A stretch of DNA of 64,000 nt from Cutaneotrichosporon cavernicola. Its lineage: Eukaryota; Basidiomycota; Tremellomycetes; Trichosporonales; Trichosporonaceae. Positions 48,601-60,379 of this stretch are shown here, piece by piece. The notes below the pieces were generated by a model. That model saw only the letters and a program-made list of their open reading frames with translations. It was not told where the DNA came from and searched no databases. The first letter of the stretch is position 1; each line of letters starts with the position of its first letter. The position numbers and the translations under genes were made by a program. The DNA is taken from the NCBI RefSeq assembly GCF_030864355.1, contig NC_083396.1, forward strand, positions 620,001-684,000. Reading direction: 5' to 3'.

Positions 48601-48981
48601 CCGAGGTCGTGGGTCCGACAGGAGGCCGAAGCGGCCGAGAGGGCAGTGGCGTGGTGGTAGAAGGGAGGTGAGCAGGGGGAAGATGTGGTAGACTCAGCGT
48701 GCCAATGGCCATCGCTCCCGCTGCCACTGGATGTGTCTAAGGAAGTTAGGGAAGAACGGGGTCAAGTGCAAGAGGAGGAAGGAGCCCGACTTGTTTCCGG
48801 AGGTAGGAAGGATGATAGTGAGTAAAGAATTAAGAAGTTGGTCTGATGAGGAGTGATACAGAGATGCTGCAGTTGTCGTGGTGGGGACTCGATCGGGAGA
48901 GTGGAGGGTGGGTCGAGGATCGAGGGAGGTTGCAACAGCAACCGGGGTCACTCGAGGCGCCACATGTTCAAAAACGTTCGC
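45616..48981. other. 3.4-kb gene-poor region
   Basis: Frames are short and unlike any family I recognise on both strands. I found no terminal inverted repeats, long terminal repeats or tRNA. Could hold promoter, a noncoding RNA or decayed DNA; nothing specific is supported. Confidence 0.45.
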
Positions 48982-49078
48982 AGCCTCGTGTGGGGCTCGA
49001 ACCCACGACCGAATGATCAACCGGAATCCAAAGATCCGCATTAAGAGTCATTTAATCTACCGACTGATATAACGAGGC
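48982..49078 (-). tRNA. tRNA-Lys(CTT), with a 24-nt intron
   Basis: Acceptor stem GCCTCGT/ACGAGGC is perfect. The anticodon stem AATGA/TCATT encloses loop CTCTTAA once the intron at 49018-49041 is removed; the anticodon is at 49043-49045. The T arm is GTGGG-TTCGAGC-CCCAC. Discriminator T matches yeast tRNA-Lys as I recall it. The D stem has one T-T mismatch. Confidence 0.88.
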
Positions 49079-49536
49079 GATGCGTAGATCCGGACACGCA
49101 GTCGTACGTGACTCTGGCCTCGTACGTCTGCACTGCTCTGCATCCATGCATGGTGTCCGGCAGAGGAGTTTGAGCAGATGGAAATGTAACCTGGTGGGCT
49201 GACGTGTTGGATAGCCACATTCCCAGCACCAGCCACCTCAGGCCCCAGTGTAATACTCCAATTGAAAGGCTATGATTCATTGGTTTCCACCTGGGTGCAC
49301 TTGGCACTGTGGGTAGATGCTAGCAGTGGTTGAGGCACGTGGATATTACGTAACTCCCATGAGGACCAGCAAGTGGCACTGTGGCATACCTCTCCCGCCT
49401 CCTCGACTGCACGCTCCTTCACACATCTCCATCTCATTCATAACCTTGCCATATATGCAAACGTTACCCGTACTTCGCCCGAGGCCGCCGCAGCCGCCTC
49501 CTTCCCCGGCCCTTCGCTCTGCCACTCGTCGCACGC
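49079..49536. other. Intergenic, actin 3' flank
   Basis: Between tRNA-Lys and the actin stop. No gene seen. Confidence 0.45.
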
Positions 49537-50881
<1,345 letters not shown>

Positions 50882-52063
50882 GATGGGCAGTTGGGGGTTG
50901 GGGTGGGAAGTGGTCTATCTGAGGTGGTCAGCGATGATCTTTAATATGGATCCTGCAAGGCACAGGCCTCCGCCGTGCTGGCATCTCAAGGGTTCTAGGA
51001 CTGCGATGCTGGATGACTCCCGCTCGACGCCACCGCCATTGGATTGCGGAGGCAGTGCCTCCCGGCCCAAAAGGACGACGTGGCATACTGCGGACAGAGA
51101 ATCGCACCGCCAACAGCTGCGATGGGCTCGCCAAGGCGTTCCCCGCAGCACGTAGAGACTTTGGAGCGATGCAGAATGCTTTGTGCATGCGGAAAGCTGT
51201 TCTTTGGGTCGGGATGTCAAGAATCGCGATGGGACGGATCGCTCGTGACAATGACGCGGTGTAAAGGTTCCAGAGCGTTCTGTTGCGCGCATCCAGCGCC
51301 GCAGTCCGTCGCGGTGGTGACGAGGTGCTACTTACAGGTAAAGAGTGTCTAAGGAGACGTTAGTGCAAGCTGTGAGATGCTTGCTGTTTGACGGTCAAGA
51401 GCGTGGTGGGATGGAGAGAGAGAAGAGGAGGTTATGAAGTAGTAGTGTGAAAGAGGGGGAGGGGGTGCCAGCGCAGCGGCAGTGGGGAGGGGGGGGGGGC
51501 CTGAGAGGAGGGGGGGAGGAGGGGGATGTGCGGTGCGTGTCAACTAGAGTGTTGTACCCTGGATGACCTGGTCCTCTCATGCTCATTCTTACCCCTCCAT
51601 TCTACCGGTTCTACCTATTTGGCCCCAGCTTTTGGTAGGCCAAGTAACGCTTTGACTTTACTATTCAGGGTATATTACTTTGTCACGGCCACGTTTACTA
51701 CATTTATTTTGTGGGCTTTAGCTTTTTGGGCTTGGGGCTACTCTTTAACAATCATATTGGAATGATATTAGCCAGTCGTAATCAAACCCGCTAAAACACA
51801 TTACCTCTCACCATTTCAAGTGCCCGAGAGATTAGAAATCGGTATTATCTCGGCGTTGTCTTTGTGGCACAATCACTCTGGATCTTGATCTTGTGATGAC
51901 GCCACAACCACGTGGGAGTTGACCCCTTACTCTGTACACGCGTCGTCGATGACTCTCACTAGGACTACCGTTTAATCCAATTGATAACATTAACATCTCA
52001 CAGCTTGGTTGCAACAACAACGCCTTTGTACAACACCCAATCAACCAACCAACTCAAATCATC
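50882..52063. promoter_or_regulatory. Divergent promoter region, ACT1/RPN10
   Basis: Holds both promoters. Near the middle there are purine-rich tracts and a G run (51489-51499), then an AT-rich patch (about 51640-51790). No gene is recognised. An untranslated first exon of actin probably lies just above 50881. Confidence 0.45.
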
Positions 52064-53444
52064 ATGCCGCTCGAGTCGTGCATGCTTGTGTGAGTAACGT
52101 CTTCTGTCCCTCAACCATCTAACGTCCAGGCTCGACAACTCCGAGTACATGAGGTGCGCATTCCGCTAATTCACCACCATCATCACTGACAACAGGAATG
52201 GCGACTACACGCCAACCCGCTTCCAGGCCCAGGCGCAGGCCGTCTCGGCCGTCTTCTCTGCCAAGACCGACTCTAACCCCGAGTCGGCTGTCGGTCTCAT
52301 GACAATGGCCGGCAAGTCGTGAGCTTTGATTGCTCAACTGGCAGCTGATAGCAGACCTTGCCTTCTCGTCACGCCAACCAACGACATCGGCAAGCTCCTC
52401 TCGGCCCTCAACAAAGCCAACATTGGAGGTGTATCGGACATGACCACCGCGATCCAGGTTGCGCAGCTTGCGCTCAAGCACCGTGAGAACAAGAACCAGC
52501 GCCAGCGCGTCGTCGTGTTCGTCGGCTCGCCCCTTGACGACTCAAAGGACGAGCTCGTCAAGCTTGGCAAGCGTCTGCGCAAGAACAACGTTCTCATTGA
52601 CATTGTGACGTTTGGCGACGAGGGGATGGGCAACGACGACAAGCTGAACGCGTTGGTCGAGGCTGCAGGAGGCGGCGAGTCGTGAGTCTGGCGTGAATGT
52701 GGTGCAAGGACGGTTGGTGCTTTGGGAGTCAAGTTGGGGATGGTGGTGCCTCAAGCATCATTGTCTGCGACTCTGACTGCTGGGTGTGCGCGAAGCATCT
52801 CAGTGGGCTCCATCCTACGTCGAGTAGCCTTGCGGCTCTTGTTCCTGTCTGACCGCAGCCATCTTGTTTCCGTTCCACCAGGACCACACCTTCTCTCCGA
52901 CGTTATCATGCAGTCGCCGATCCTTTTCGACCCCGAGCGCGCAGGGACGGGTGGCGGTGGTGGCGATGGCGAAGAAGGCATGATGGGCATGGACGACTTT
53001 GAGACGAACGACCCCGAGCTCGCCATGGCGATCCGCTTGTCGATGCAGGAGGCGCAGGAGCGTGCTGAGCGCGATCGTGCCGCCACCACCAACACAGCAT
53101 CAGAGGTCGCCGCTATCGCCGAGGAGCCACATGAGCCGACCAACCCCGAGCAGGGGAAGCAGAGCGGGCTGGACGAGGCGATGACTGCTCCCTTGTCCAA
53201 CGCCAACGACAAGACAATTGCGGAGGCGCCTGGGGACGATCACGATGACGAGTATATGGACGATGACGAGGACGACGAGGCCATGCTCGCGCGCGCCATG
53301 GCGCTCTCCCGCGGCGAGGACCCCGAGGCCGACATCACCATGGACTACGACGAGGATGACGAGGACGAGGAGGCTGCGATTGCCCGCGCGATCGCGATGA
53401 GCTTAGAGGAGAACAAGGACGGCAAGGACAAGCCGTCGAGCTAG
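52064..53444 (+). CDS. RPN10: 26S proteasome ubiquitin receptor Rpn10
   Basis: Binds polyubiquitin at the proteasome regulatory particle. Exons 52064-52089, 52130-52153 (24 nt), 52196-52318, 52355-52681 and 52859-53444 give 361 aa. The VWA domain (1-190) has the landmarks LDNSEYMRNGDYTPTRFQAQ, VGLMTMAGKS, QRVVVFVGSPLDDSKDEL and SHLVSVPPGPHLLSDV. Three ubiquitin-interacting motifs follow: ELAMAIRLSMQEAQE, DEAMLARAMALSRGED and EAAIARAIAMSLEEN, separated by acidic linkers. Yeast Rpn10 has one such motif and human two, so three is on the high side. Confidence 0.95.
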
Positions 53445-54818
53445 GCTCTGCAGCCACTGGGATAGATGTGTAAGAGGTCAGATGTCACATTGCATCAATA
53501 CTGACTGGCGAGATGCCTAAAGGCAGGCCTCTGCAGGGAGCGCTTGACGCAGGAAGGGGAAGCTAATGATCGTTACCACTGATCTACTGAACTACCCAAG
53601 CGCAACTCCACAACTCATTCGAATGGTAACTGATGCTACTGGTCTTGCCCATTCAACGTGGTATCCACGTTCGACACTGATCTGTGATGGGCTCTCATTC
53701 ATGGGCTCACATTTACAGATCAGATGCTTCCTCGCACCATGTCCAACTCGAACCTGTCCTGGCGCCATTGGCGAGATGTATTGGGGTCCCCAGCCAATTG
53801 CAATTTCTTTGGCTGGGATCTGTCCAGCGCCCTGTCCACACCGCAACCGAGCACATTAGGACCTTGATGCCCCGACCGGGCGGTGCCACCTTGGGGCTAG
53901 CTTCTCCCCCAGATGAATGGATCCTCACACCTTTCGCGACACATATAACCGCGCAACCAACAGCCCCCCAACACTCTCCCACATCCACATTCGTCCAACC
54001 ACCATGTCGACCGGAACGCGCTTACCTACCGTCCTGGTTCCTCCGAGTGGCACAGATCCCAGTGAGAGCCTCTCATCGCGGTCGCTGACGGCAGGGAGCC
54101 AACTCCTCCCGCGCGATGAGCATCCTGGCCCTGCCCCGATGGCCCCCACTACCGGTGACTCTATCGGCCACAAGGTCCCCATGACCACACGTGGCCCGAT
54201 TGCGTGGTCCCCCTGGACAGTGGCAGCCCAGTCCGTGGCACCAACAAGAACGGGATGATGATCGACTACCGTTCACCCTTCATCCCGGGCAACATCAATC
54301 CTTGGTACTACCTAACCTCCACGAGCGAAGGGTGAATGCGCTGGGCCTTAGGCCTGTAAACAAGGCCGAGCCGCTCGCACTTGAATTTGTTGAGACTTTT
54401 CAATGCGTGACGGTCACCTAGGAAGTGAGGGCGACGGTCACGGCCGCGGTGGCTAGTGGGGACTTGTCCTCGTACACTGCGACGTCTGTCGTCTTTCCCG
54501 ACGTGTACTGGCATTCGTCTGTTTGCCTTGGCGCGCCGTTCAAAAGGAGAGGGAGCGCGTAGCCTCAAGACTGGCGCATCTGGGAGCTCTACAGGATGAC
54601 GGCAAACAAGCCCATCTGGTAGAACAGGACGATGTAACACTTGGAGGGTCACAAGTCATGTCTATTCGCCAGTAGATCCCGGTCCACCACAACCAAGCTC
54701 ACTGAAACCCCTTGACTGACTTGAACTGGATTGCCACTTGAATTACTTCAATCTTCATTCCAACCGTAAGATCATGTACTAATTAACCGATTTTGTTACT
54801 CGGATTACCACTCTCTCC
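53445..54818. other. Intergenic with one doubtful small gene
   Basis: Between Rpn10 and the 3' end of the GMC oxidoreductase. Apart from the weak candidate at 54004, no coding signal is seen. Confidence 0.4.
54004..54258 (+). CDS. Doubtful small hypothetical protein or gene remnant
   Basis: A CATATAA box about 60 bp upstream, a C/A-rich leader and an ATG begin MSTGTRLPTVLVPP. Removing a GTGAGA...GCTGACGGCAG intron (54061-54095) keeps the frame to the stop. No family is recognised. A different frame overlapping its end reads NGMMIDYRSPFIPGNINPWY, which looks protein-like, so this may be a decayed or mis-joined gene. Confidence 0.25.
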   Translation: MSTGTRLPTVLVPPSGTDPSESLSSRSLTAGSQLLPRDEHPGPAPMAPTTGDSIGHKVPMTTRGPIAWSPWTVAAQSVAPTRTG

Positions 54819-56784
54819 TCACCAGAATAACATGCGCGCGCTGCGGCAGGCGCGGCTCACCAAGCTATGTCCCAGTCCGCTGCGGCGCGCCTCGTACGCC
54901 TCCTTGATGATATCGGCGGCGTTCTCCGCAACGCCATAAAGCGTCGCCGAGAGATGCGCGCTGACCTGCATGGGAAGCACGGAAGCGTCAACAACACGCA
55001 GGTTGCTAGTCCCATATACGGTGAGGTTTGCGTCGACGACTCCGCCCCACTCGCGGCGCATCATAGCACATGTGCCGAGCGGGTGGCTCACCGTGCCAAA
55101 GTTGTACTCGATCCAGGGGATAAGGGCTTCATCGGCGTCACTGACCTCTGGGCCAGGCATGGTCTCGTTTCTGACCAGTGCGCGGAGGGGTTGCGTGCCA
55201 AACGCGCGGCGGGCCAGACGCACTCCAGCAGCCTGCATCTGTATATCGGCCGAGGCGGAGAAGAAGTTGGGCTCGATGCGGGGCAAAACGGCGCCTGCGG
55301 ACGATACGACACGGCCGCGCGAAAAAGGCAGAAGGGTCCACATGTTGATGCCGAGGCCACCGTTGGGCCATCCTCCGTCGAGGAAAAGCTCGACGACAGC
55401 TGCACCGCGCTTGATCACATCCGCCTGGATCTGGAGGGTGCTGAGGGCGCCCTCGGCGGTGACTGCGCCGCCATTCTTGAAGGCGGCCTCGGCGAATGCA
55501 GAGAGGTTGGCAGTCATACCTTCCTGGAACACAGTGGAGGAGTTGCCGAACAGCGCCGTCGCATTGGGATACGCGATCATGTTGCTTGGTCCGGCGCCAC
55601 TGACGTTGTATCCCTCGGCGCGGGGCCATGCGATCGTGTTCATCGTTTGTTCCTGGAGATTCCGCCCGACACCGGGGAGGTCGAGGACGGAGGCGATGCC
55701 GGCCGCCTGGAGGTCGGATGCGGGTCCGATACCCGAGATCTGCAAGAGGTGGGGAGACATGATGGCGCCAGCAGCGAGGATGACTTCCTCGCGAGCATAG
55801 ACGGTCCCATTACCGCCCGGACCCGAGTAACTCACACCCTTTGCGCGAATGGTACTACTGCCCTCGGTCTCGATCTTGGTGGCCATGTATCCAACCAGAA
55901 TGGCAATGTTAGTCCGTCCCTCAATCGGCGTCCAGTATGCCGTGGCACTCGACGAACGCCTATTGTCTCCATCGAGACTGCTTGCGCTCCATCCCACGCC
56001 GGCCGCCACGCCACCAGCGCTGTCGCTAATGTTCTGCACGCCATCCGCAGAGATCACCTGTGTGAAGGCGGCTTGGTGAGCACCGCGGTACATGCCCGCG
56101 GTGTAGCGCGCTTGCACGGGCCCCTCGGAACCGTGGTAGGAGGCGTTGTAGCCCGCCCCGAGCTGAGCTTGCCATTCCTCGGGAGCGCGGAACGTCTCGC
56201 TCTTCTTCATAAAGTCGCTCATTCTGGACCACGCCCAGCGGCCCTCACCCTGGATGCCGCCCATGAAACGCGGGAGAGCGTCGTATGCTTCCTTTCCCGC
56301 CCGCGTCCATGTCGCCCCGTTGATCGAGGTCGAGCCGCCAAGAGTCTTGCCGCTGATGTCAGCAACAGCGAAATGAGATAGCCTCCTCGTCCATTGTTCT
56401 TCTGCCAACCAAGGTTTGAGGACGAGAATCGACTCACCCCATGATAGCCTTACCGTCGGCCGTCGGCCAGTGCCAGTCGAGGTCGGACCCAAATGCAGCA
56501 CCATACTTGTAGATATCGTACACGCGCTCGTCCTTTCGATCGTCCTTTCCTGCCTCGATAACGCTGCGTCAGAGCATCTCAATGGAAACTCACATGACCG
56601 TGGCGTTGAGCTCGCTGAGGCGGTTGGCGACGGTCAGACCGGCTAATCCGCCGCCAACGACAACAAAGTCAAACGTCTGGCGGTGGGCGAGTACGCCATC
56701 CGTCGTGACGCCCTGCAGTGCAGCCTGCAGTGACTGGGCGTGAACCAGTCCAATTCCCACAGCGAGAGCGAGGGTGAGGAGCAT
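54819..56784 (-). CDS. GMC oxidoreductase, secreted (glucose-oxidase/aryl-alcohol-oxidase type)
   Basis: FAD-dependent alcohol or sugar oxidase or dehydrogenase. Exons 56594-56784, 56438-56563 and 54819-56352 give 616 aa. A signal peptide (MLLTLALAVGIGLVHA) is followed by the dinucleotide fold FVVVGGGLAGLTVANRLSE. The flavin motif GGSTSINGATWTRAG and AREEVILAAGAIMSPHLLQI (PROSITE-type GMC signatures) come next. The catalytic His pair is in SHPLGTCAMM and SAHLSATLYGVAENAADII; the second aligns with the HVMTIFYG histidine of glucose oxidase. Several N-x-S/T sites fit secretion. The C-terminus carries about 25 extra basic residues. Substrate not deducible. The next gene upstream, on the same strand, is an alpha/beta hydrolase; a link is speculative. 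Confidence 0.92.
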
Positions 56785-57488
56785 TTTGTGTGTGGGAAAA
56801 GACAATCCCGCGAGTGTGTTCAAGTACTCGCATGAGGTGGGCAGGCTCCAGCAGGCTTCCCACCACCCGCGTACCTCGGAACACTGTGAGGGTGGATGTA
56901 CAAAAGAATGGGAGTCTCGGTGGACACACACGCACAGACACACCCTCGTACCGGTGGCGGCGCCTGTCACCTCGGAGGAAAGTCACGGGCCGCCGCTTTC
57001 TGGGGTGGCATGATGTCAGTGCGAAATGGAATAATCAGATGAGCTGGATCAAGGTTAGGTTGCTTGGCGACGGCCGTGGGTGTGGGCCTGTCCCATCGAT
57101 GTTGTGGGGTAAGTGCGCTAACCAGGTGAGCGTGAGTATGGTGCAAGGTCAGTGAGAATCGCATCAAGCGCGAACACAAAACAGTGTGGACGGTATGCGC
57201 CACGACGCTAGAGACCCCCGTAGTGTGGCGCTATCTCGGCATCTGTGGTTGGCGGGATCCGTGGTTGCATTGGATCCACGGTGAGCGTGAACTGATGCAT
57301 GCAGACCCAGAACGCAAACCTTTGTAAAGCTACAGTGCGGCACGAGTTCATTCTTCAATGTCCTGACGCGTCTGGAAAGGTAGACGCGTCTGCCTTTCCA
57401 GACGCAACGTCGCGACCACTGGTTACGGTACCCCAACCCTGAACATCTCACCACCATGCGGAACCATGGAACCATGATACATCCTACG
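56785..57488. promoter_or_regulatory. GMC oxidoreductase promoter region
   Basis: Promoter side of the oxidoreductase and 3' flank of the hydrolase. Contains the 38-bp palindrome with ACGCGT boxes listed separately. Confidence 0.45.
57368..57405. repeat. 38-bp near-perfect palindrome containing an ACGCGT core
   Basis: Arms GCGTCTGGAAAGG (57368-57380) and CCTTTCCAGACGC (57393-57405) flank an inner AGACGCGTCT palindrome; 18 of 19 base pairs match. A second ACGCGT overlaps its left edge (57366-57371). ACGCGT is the MBF/MCB cell-cycle box. It lies 84 bp from the hydrolase 3' end (3' UTR hairpin?) and about 580 bp upstream of the oxidoreductase start. Confidence 0.9.
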
Positions 57489-58988
57489 CTACAGCCTAGC
57501 CTTGGTCTCTTCATCGTAGCTGGCGCGAATCTCCTCAAGGCTATTTCCCCACCGCCCACTGTCCAGGGTCGCGAGGAAGCGCTTGGCCGCCTCGGCAGTC
57601 CCATCCGGGTCCTCCTGCACGAGCAAGTGGCCCGCGCTGAGGCTACGTTCATTCCTAGCGAGCGGCGGGCGCCACACCAGTTCGCGAGTGAGCTCGTCGC
57701 CCATGGTGCGGTCGTTCTCTCTCGCCATGAAAAACGCAATCGGCACATTGAGTCCCGGTAAGCGGTCCCATCCACGCGCGTGACAGACTCCCTCACAGAA
57801 CACGGCAGCCTCGCACCATGCCGGCGTAGCCAATGTAACGCCATTCGGGGCCTTGACGAGGCCGTGCGAGACGACAAGGTCAAACTGCTCGGGATGGAAG
57901 GCGGCGTAGAATGGGCTCTTGAGCATACTGGTCCGCGCCTCTTCGCGGGATGACCATGTGTCGCGCCGTTTGACGGCTTGCCGTACGCGCAGGAGCATGG
58001 TTTCTGGTTCTTCCAGTACGTTTTCCCACGTCCTCGTGCGGGGAGGGAGCATGGGGTCTGCGAGGAACAATCCCTCGTATCGGTCCGGGATGAATGCCGC
58101 TGCTCGTGCCTGTGCCAGACCACCAAAGCTCGCCCCGAAACCAATGACCTTGATCGCTGGAGCGTCGCCATCAGGCCGCCACGGCAACTGCCACGGTAAA
58201 TGCCAGGGGAAGCAGGCACTGGCCATCTTCTCGTCCTCCCTAGCAGCGGGGAGGACATGTACGATAAAGTTGACGAGGTCGCGCGCCGTGTCGTCCCAGA
58301 TCTGGCCGGGACCCAGTAGCCCAGCATTCAAGTCGACGCTGGCGCCGTGGTTGGCATCATCGAACATCCAGATATCGTCCAGCAGCACAGGCGTGGCGGG
58401 GAGGGGTTTATCCGTGCCAAAGGCGTAATCCGGCTCGCCTCCTTCCGAAGCGATGATTCGGCGCAACACGGGCTGCCAGTGCTATTGTTAATTCTCTTTA
58501 ATATTCAATCTCACCTCCTTCTGCATCCCGTTCGCATGTGAGCACACGACGGTGTGTCCGCCACGTAATTTATCGCGGCGCCACCGCTCCACAGCCACGA
58601 AGAGACCCTTGGGCGAAGCTGCCAGCGCCTCGTCCATGCTCCACTCGTGGCCGCCCCATCGCGCCTCAGCGGCCTTGAATCCCTCCTTCTCCGATCGGGC
58701 CTTACGCTCTGCGCTCGTCTTGGGTTCAGGACCACTCTCACGGAACGGATGCGACGAGCGGCCATACGTCCCAGTCGCTTCCTTCAGTTGCCGCGGGTAG
58801 GCGGCCGGCACGGCGTGGAAGGTCCGCGTCCATCCCTCTGGAGGTGGGGGGTGTGGTGGGCGGAGTGGGGCCGGCGGAGCGGGGTTGCCAGGATGCGGAG
58901 CGAGGGGGAGCCAGTGAGGCGACGTTAATGGCGAGGGGACGTCCGATGGGCCGTTGAACGGCGCGTAGAACGCCTCGCGCGGGGCCAT
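57489..58988 (-). CDS. Alpha/beta-hydrolase-fold protein
   Basis: Serine hydrolase of unknown substrate. Exons 58515-58988 and 57489-58481 give 488 aa. A Pro-rich N-terminus of about 80 aa precedes the fold. The oxyanion-side strand reads GGHTVVCSHANGMQKE; then VLLDDIWMFDDANHGAS and the nucleophile elbow VIGFGASFGGLAQARAAA (G-A-S-F-G). Late acid/His region: NVPIAFFMARENDRTMG and LSAGHLLVQEDPDGTAEA, where the His is the likely catalytic base. It resembles peroxisomal or cytosolic fungal hydrolases of the AB_hydrolase_1/6 class; no C-terminal peroxisome signal (it ends in KARL). Confidence 0.82.
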
Positions 58989-59242
58989 GATGAGTTGTGA
59001 GGATGAGAGAATGGGTGGGCTGCTTTTGGGTGATGAGCGTGCTCGGGTATCGCCGACCGGTTATCCGCTCGGTATCCACTCGGGAAACACCGAGGTAGGG
59101 CCGGTTGTTGGCCATGCGCGGAGGAGGAATTGAGGGGCTGGACCGAGCTGTCGAGGGTGTTATGCGCGTCTTCAATGCCACCTGCTGCAGTTGGTCGGGG
59201 GAGCAAAATAAACGATGGCGGAAGATATGTCAGATATCTCCA
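58989..59242. promoter_or_regulatory. Upstream region of the alpha/beta-hydrolase gene
   Basis: Lies between the hydrolase start and the tRNA-Gln 3' end. No motif stands out. Confidence 0.35.
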
Positions 59243-59314
59243 AGGTCGGACTGGGAATCGAACCCAGGCTACAAGAATCAGAATCTTGTGTACTAACCAC
59301 TATACGATCCAACC
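59243..59314 (-). tRNA. tRNA-Gln(CTG), intronless
   Basis: Acceptor GGTTGGA/TCCGACC (one G-U), D arm GTAT...GTAC, anticodon stem CAAGA/TCTTG with loop TTCTGAT (anticodon at 59279-59281), T arm CTGGG-TTCGATT-CCCAG, discriminator T. All stems pair. Confidence 0.9.
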
Positions 59315-60199
59315 CCTGAGGCTAGAGTGCCACGTGGCAACATGCTCTCACCGGAGGTCGTCTCGCGATGGAAAGTGGTAATGAGTGATGCAGAGAGACA
59401 AAGTTACGAACAATTAGGAGGTACGCGGCGTCAGAGTCCGGGCATCGTCTGGGCCAGTCGGTGATGGGCGATGGGTGATGGGTGGTTGGCGACGGAGGTC
59501 AACTGCCAGTCACGTACAATGGCCATGAATGTTCTCGGTTTCAGTGACAGCACTCATACCTTGCGGCAGCCCACTGATCATGTCCGTTACTTAAATGCTC
59601 ACCACTTTGTCTAAAAGTGAGGCGTGCACCGCAGCCCATGTCTGGCCACAAGCTCGTCGACCTCCAGCTTCACCGCCTGGCAGACTCGGTGATAACCCTG
59701 GTTTGACGCGGTACCCCTTGTCCAAGCACAAAGTCTGTCGAGTCAATACCTCCATCTCCTATGGAGAACCTCGACCATCGGTCGGGAAGCTGACCTGAAA
59801 GTAGGTTCTCGCTCGTCGTCTGGATTCGACAAGGAATGCCACGTTACGCGCCACGGGGTCGACATGACGATCCGCAGCTCTCGACGTACGTCCTGGGTCT
59901 AGCTCACTCGATCTCACGCATCATCGGAATGTACGAGCACAAGAACGGGCCTGGCATGACGTGGACAACAGCGCATGCGACGCCCGACGGCTCTGAGGAG
60001 GAACTTGGCCGCGACCTTGCCACCGACCTCGACCACGCCATGGTCTCGTGATGGAGGCGCGTGTCTTACTGACCTGGCAAGGTGGAGTGGCACCCAGAGC
60101 CTGGAATACTTCTAGCACTGCGGGTTCTACTTGGAGCGCATCATCGATGGCGTAACAAGGTGGAGTGGCACCCAGAGGCTGGAATACTTCTAGAACGGC
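59315..60199. other. Intergenic with degraded coding-like DNA
   Basis: An open frame at 59836-60051 (beginning MPRYAPRGRHDDPQLSTYVL) and the following duplicated segment lead into the monooxygenase relic. They look like its damaged upstream part, but I cannot assign them with confidence. Confidence 0.35.
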
Positions 60200-60235
60200 G
60201 GATTCTACTCGGAGCGCATCATCGATGGCGTAGAC
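60079..60235 (+). repeat. 78-79 bp imperfect tandem duplication
   Basis: Units 60079-60156 and 60157-60235, both starting AAGGTGGAGTGGCACCC and ending ATCATCGATGGCGTA plus a short variable end. They differ at a handful of positions, and a third partial copy starts at 60236. The duplication overlaps the monooxygenase remnant and adds an in-frame stop. Confidence 0.9.
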
Positions 60236-60379
60236 AAGGTGGAGCTAGGTGCGATTGAGTACTTCGACGTCGCCAAGGCGATCCTGACTCGAGGCCTGGA
60301 GCGCGAGTACGATCTTGTTGTCCGGGCGACAGGGTTCTCGAACACCATCGATTCGATGTGTACAATGCTAGGCGATTAG
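60200..60379 (+). pseudogene. Remnant of a flavin-binding monooxygenase
   Basis: A 60-codon stretch reads GFYSERIIDGVDKVELGAIE, then LTRGLEREYDLVVRATGFSN. This is the end of the central part of FMO/Baeyer-Villiger enzymes: a V-x-L strand, a G-[IL] turn and D-x-V-[VI]-x-ATGF. A stop follows within 15 codons, and the upstream flavin and NADPH motifs (GxGxxG) are absent. It is therefore a truncated relic, not a gene. Confidence 0.65.

Noticed and set aside
53566..53859. 97-aa plus-strand frame as a gene
   Set aside because: Random-looking composition and no motif.
54867..56381. 504-aa plus-strand open frame
   Set aside because: Antisense to the GMC oxidoreductase, which has all family motifs on the minus strand.
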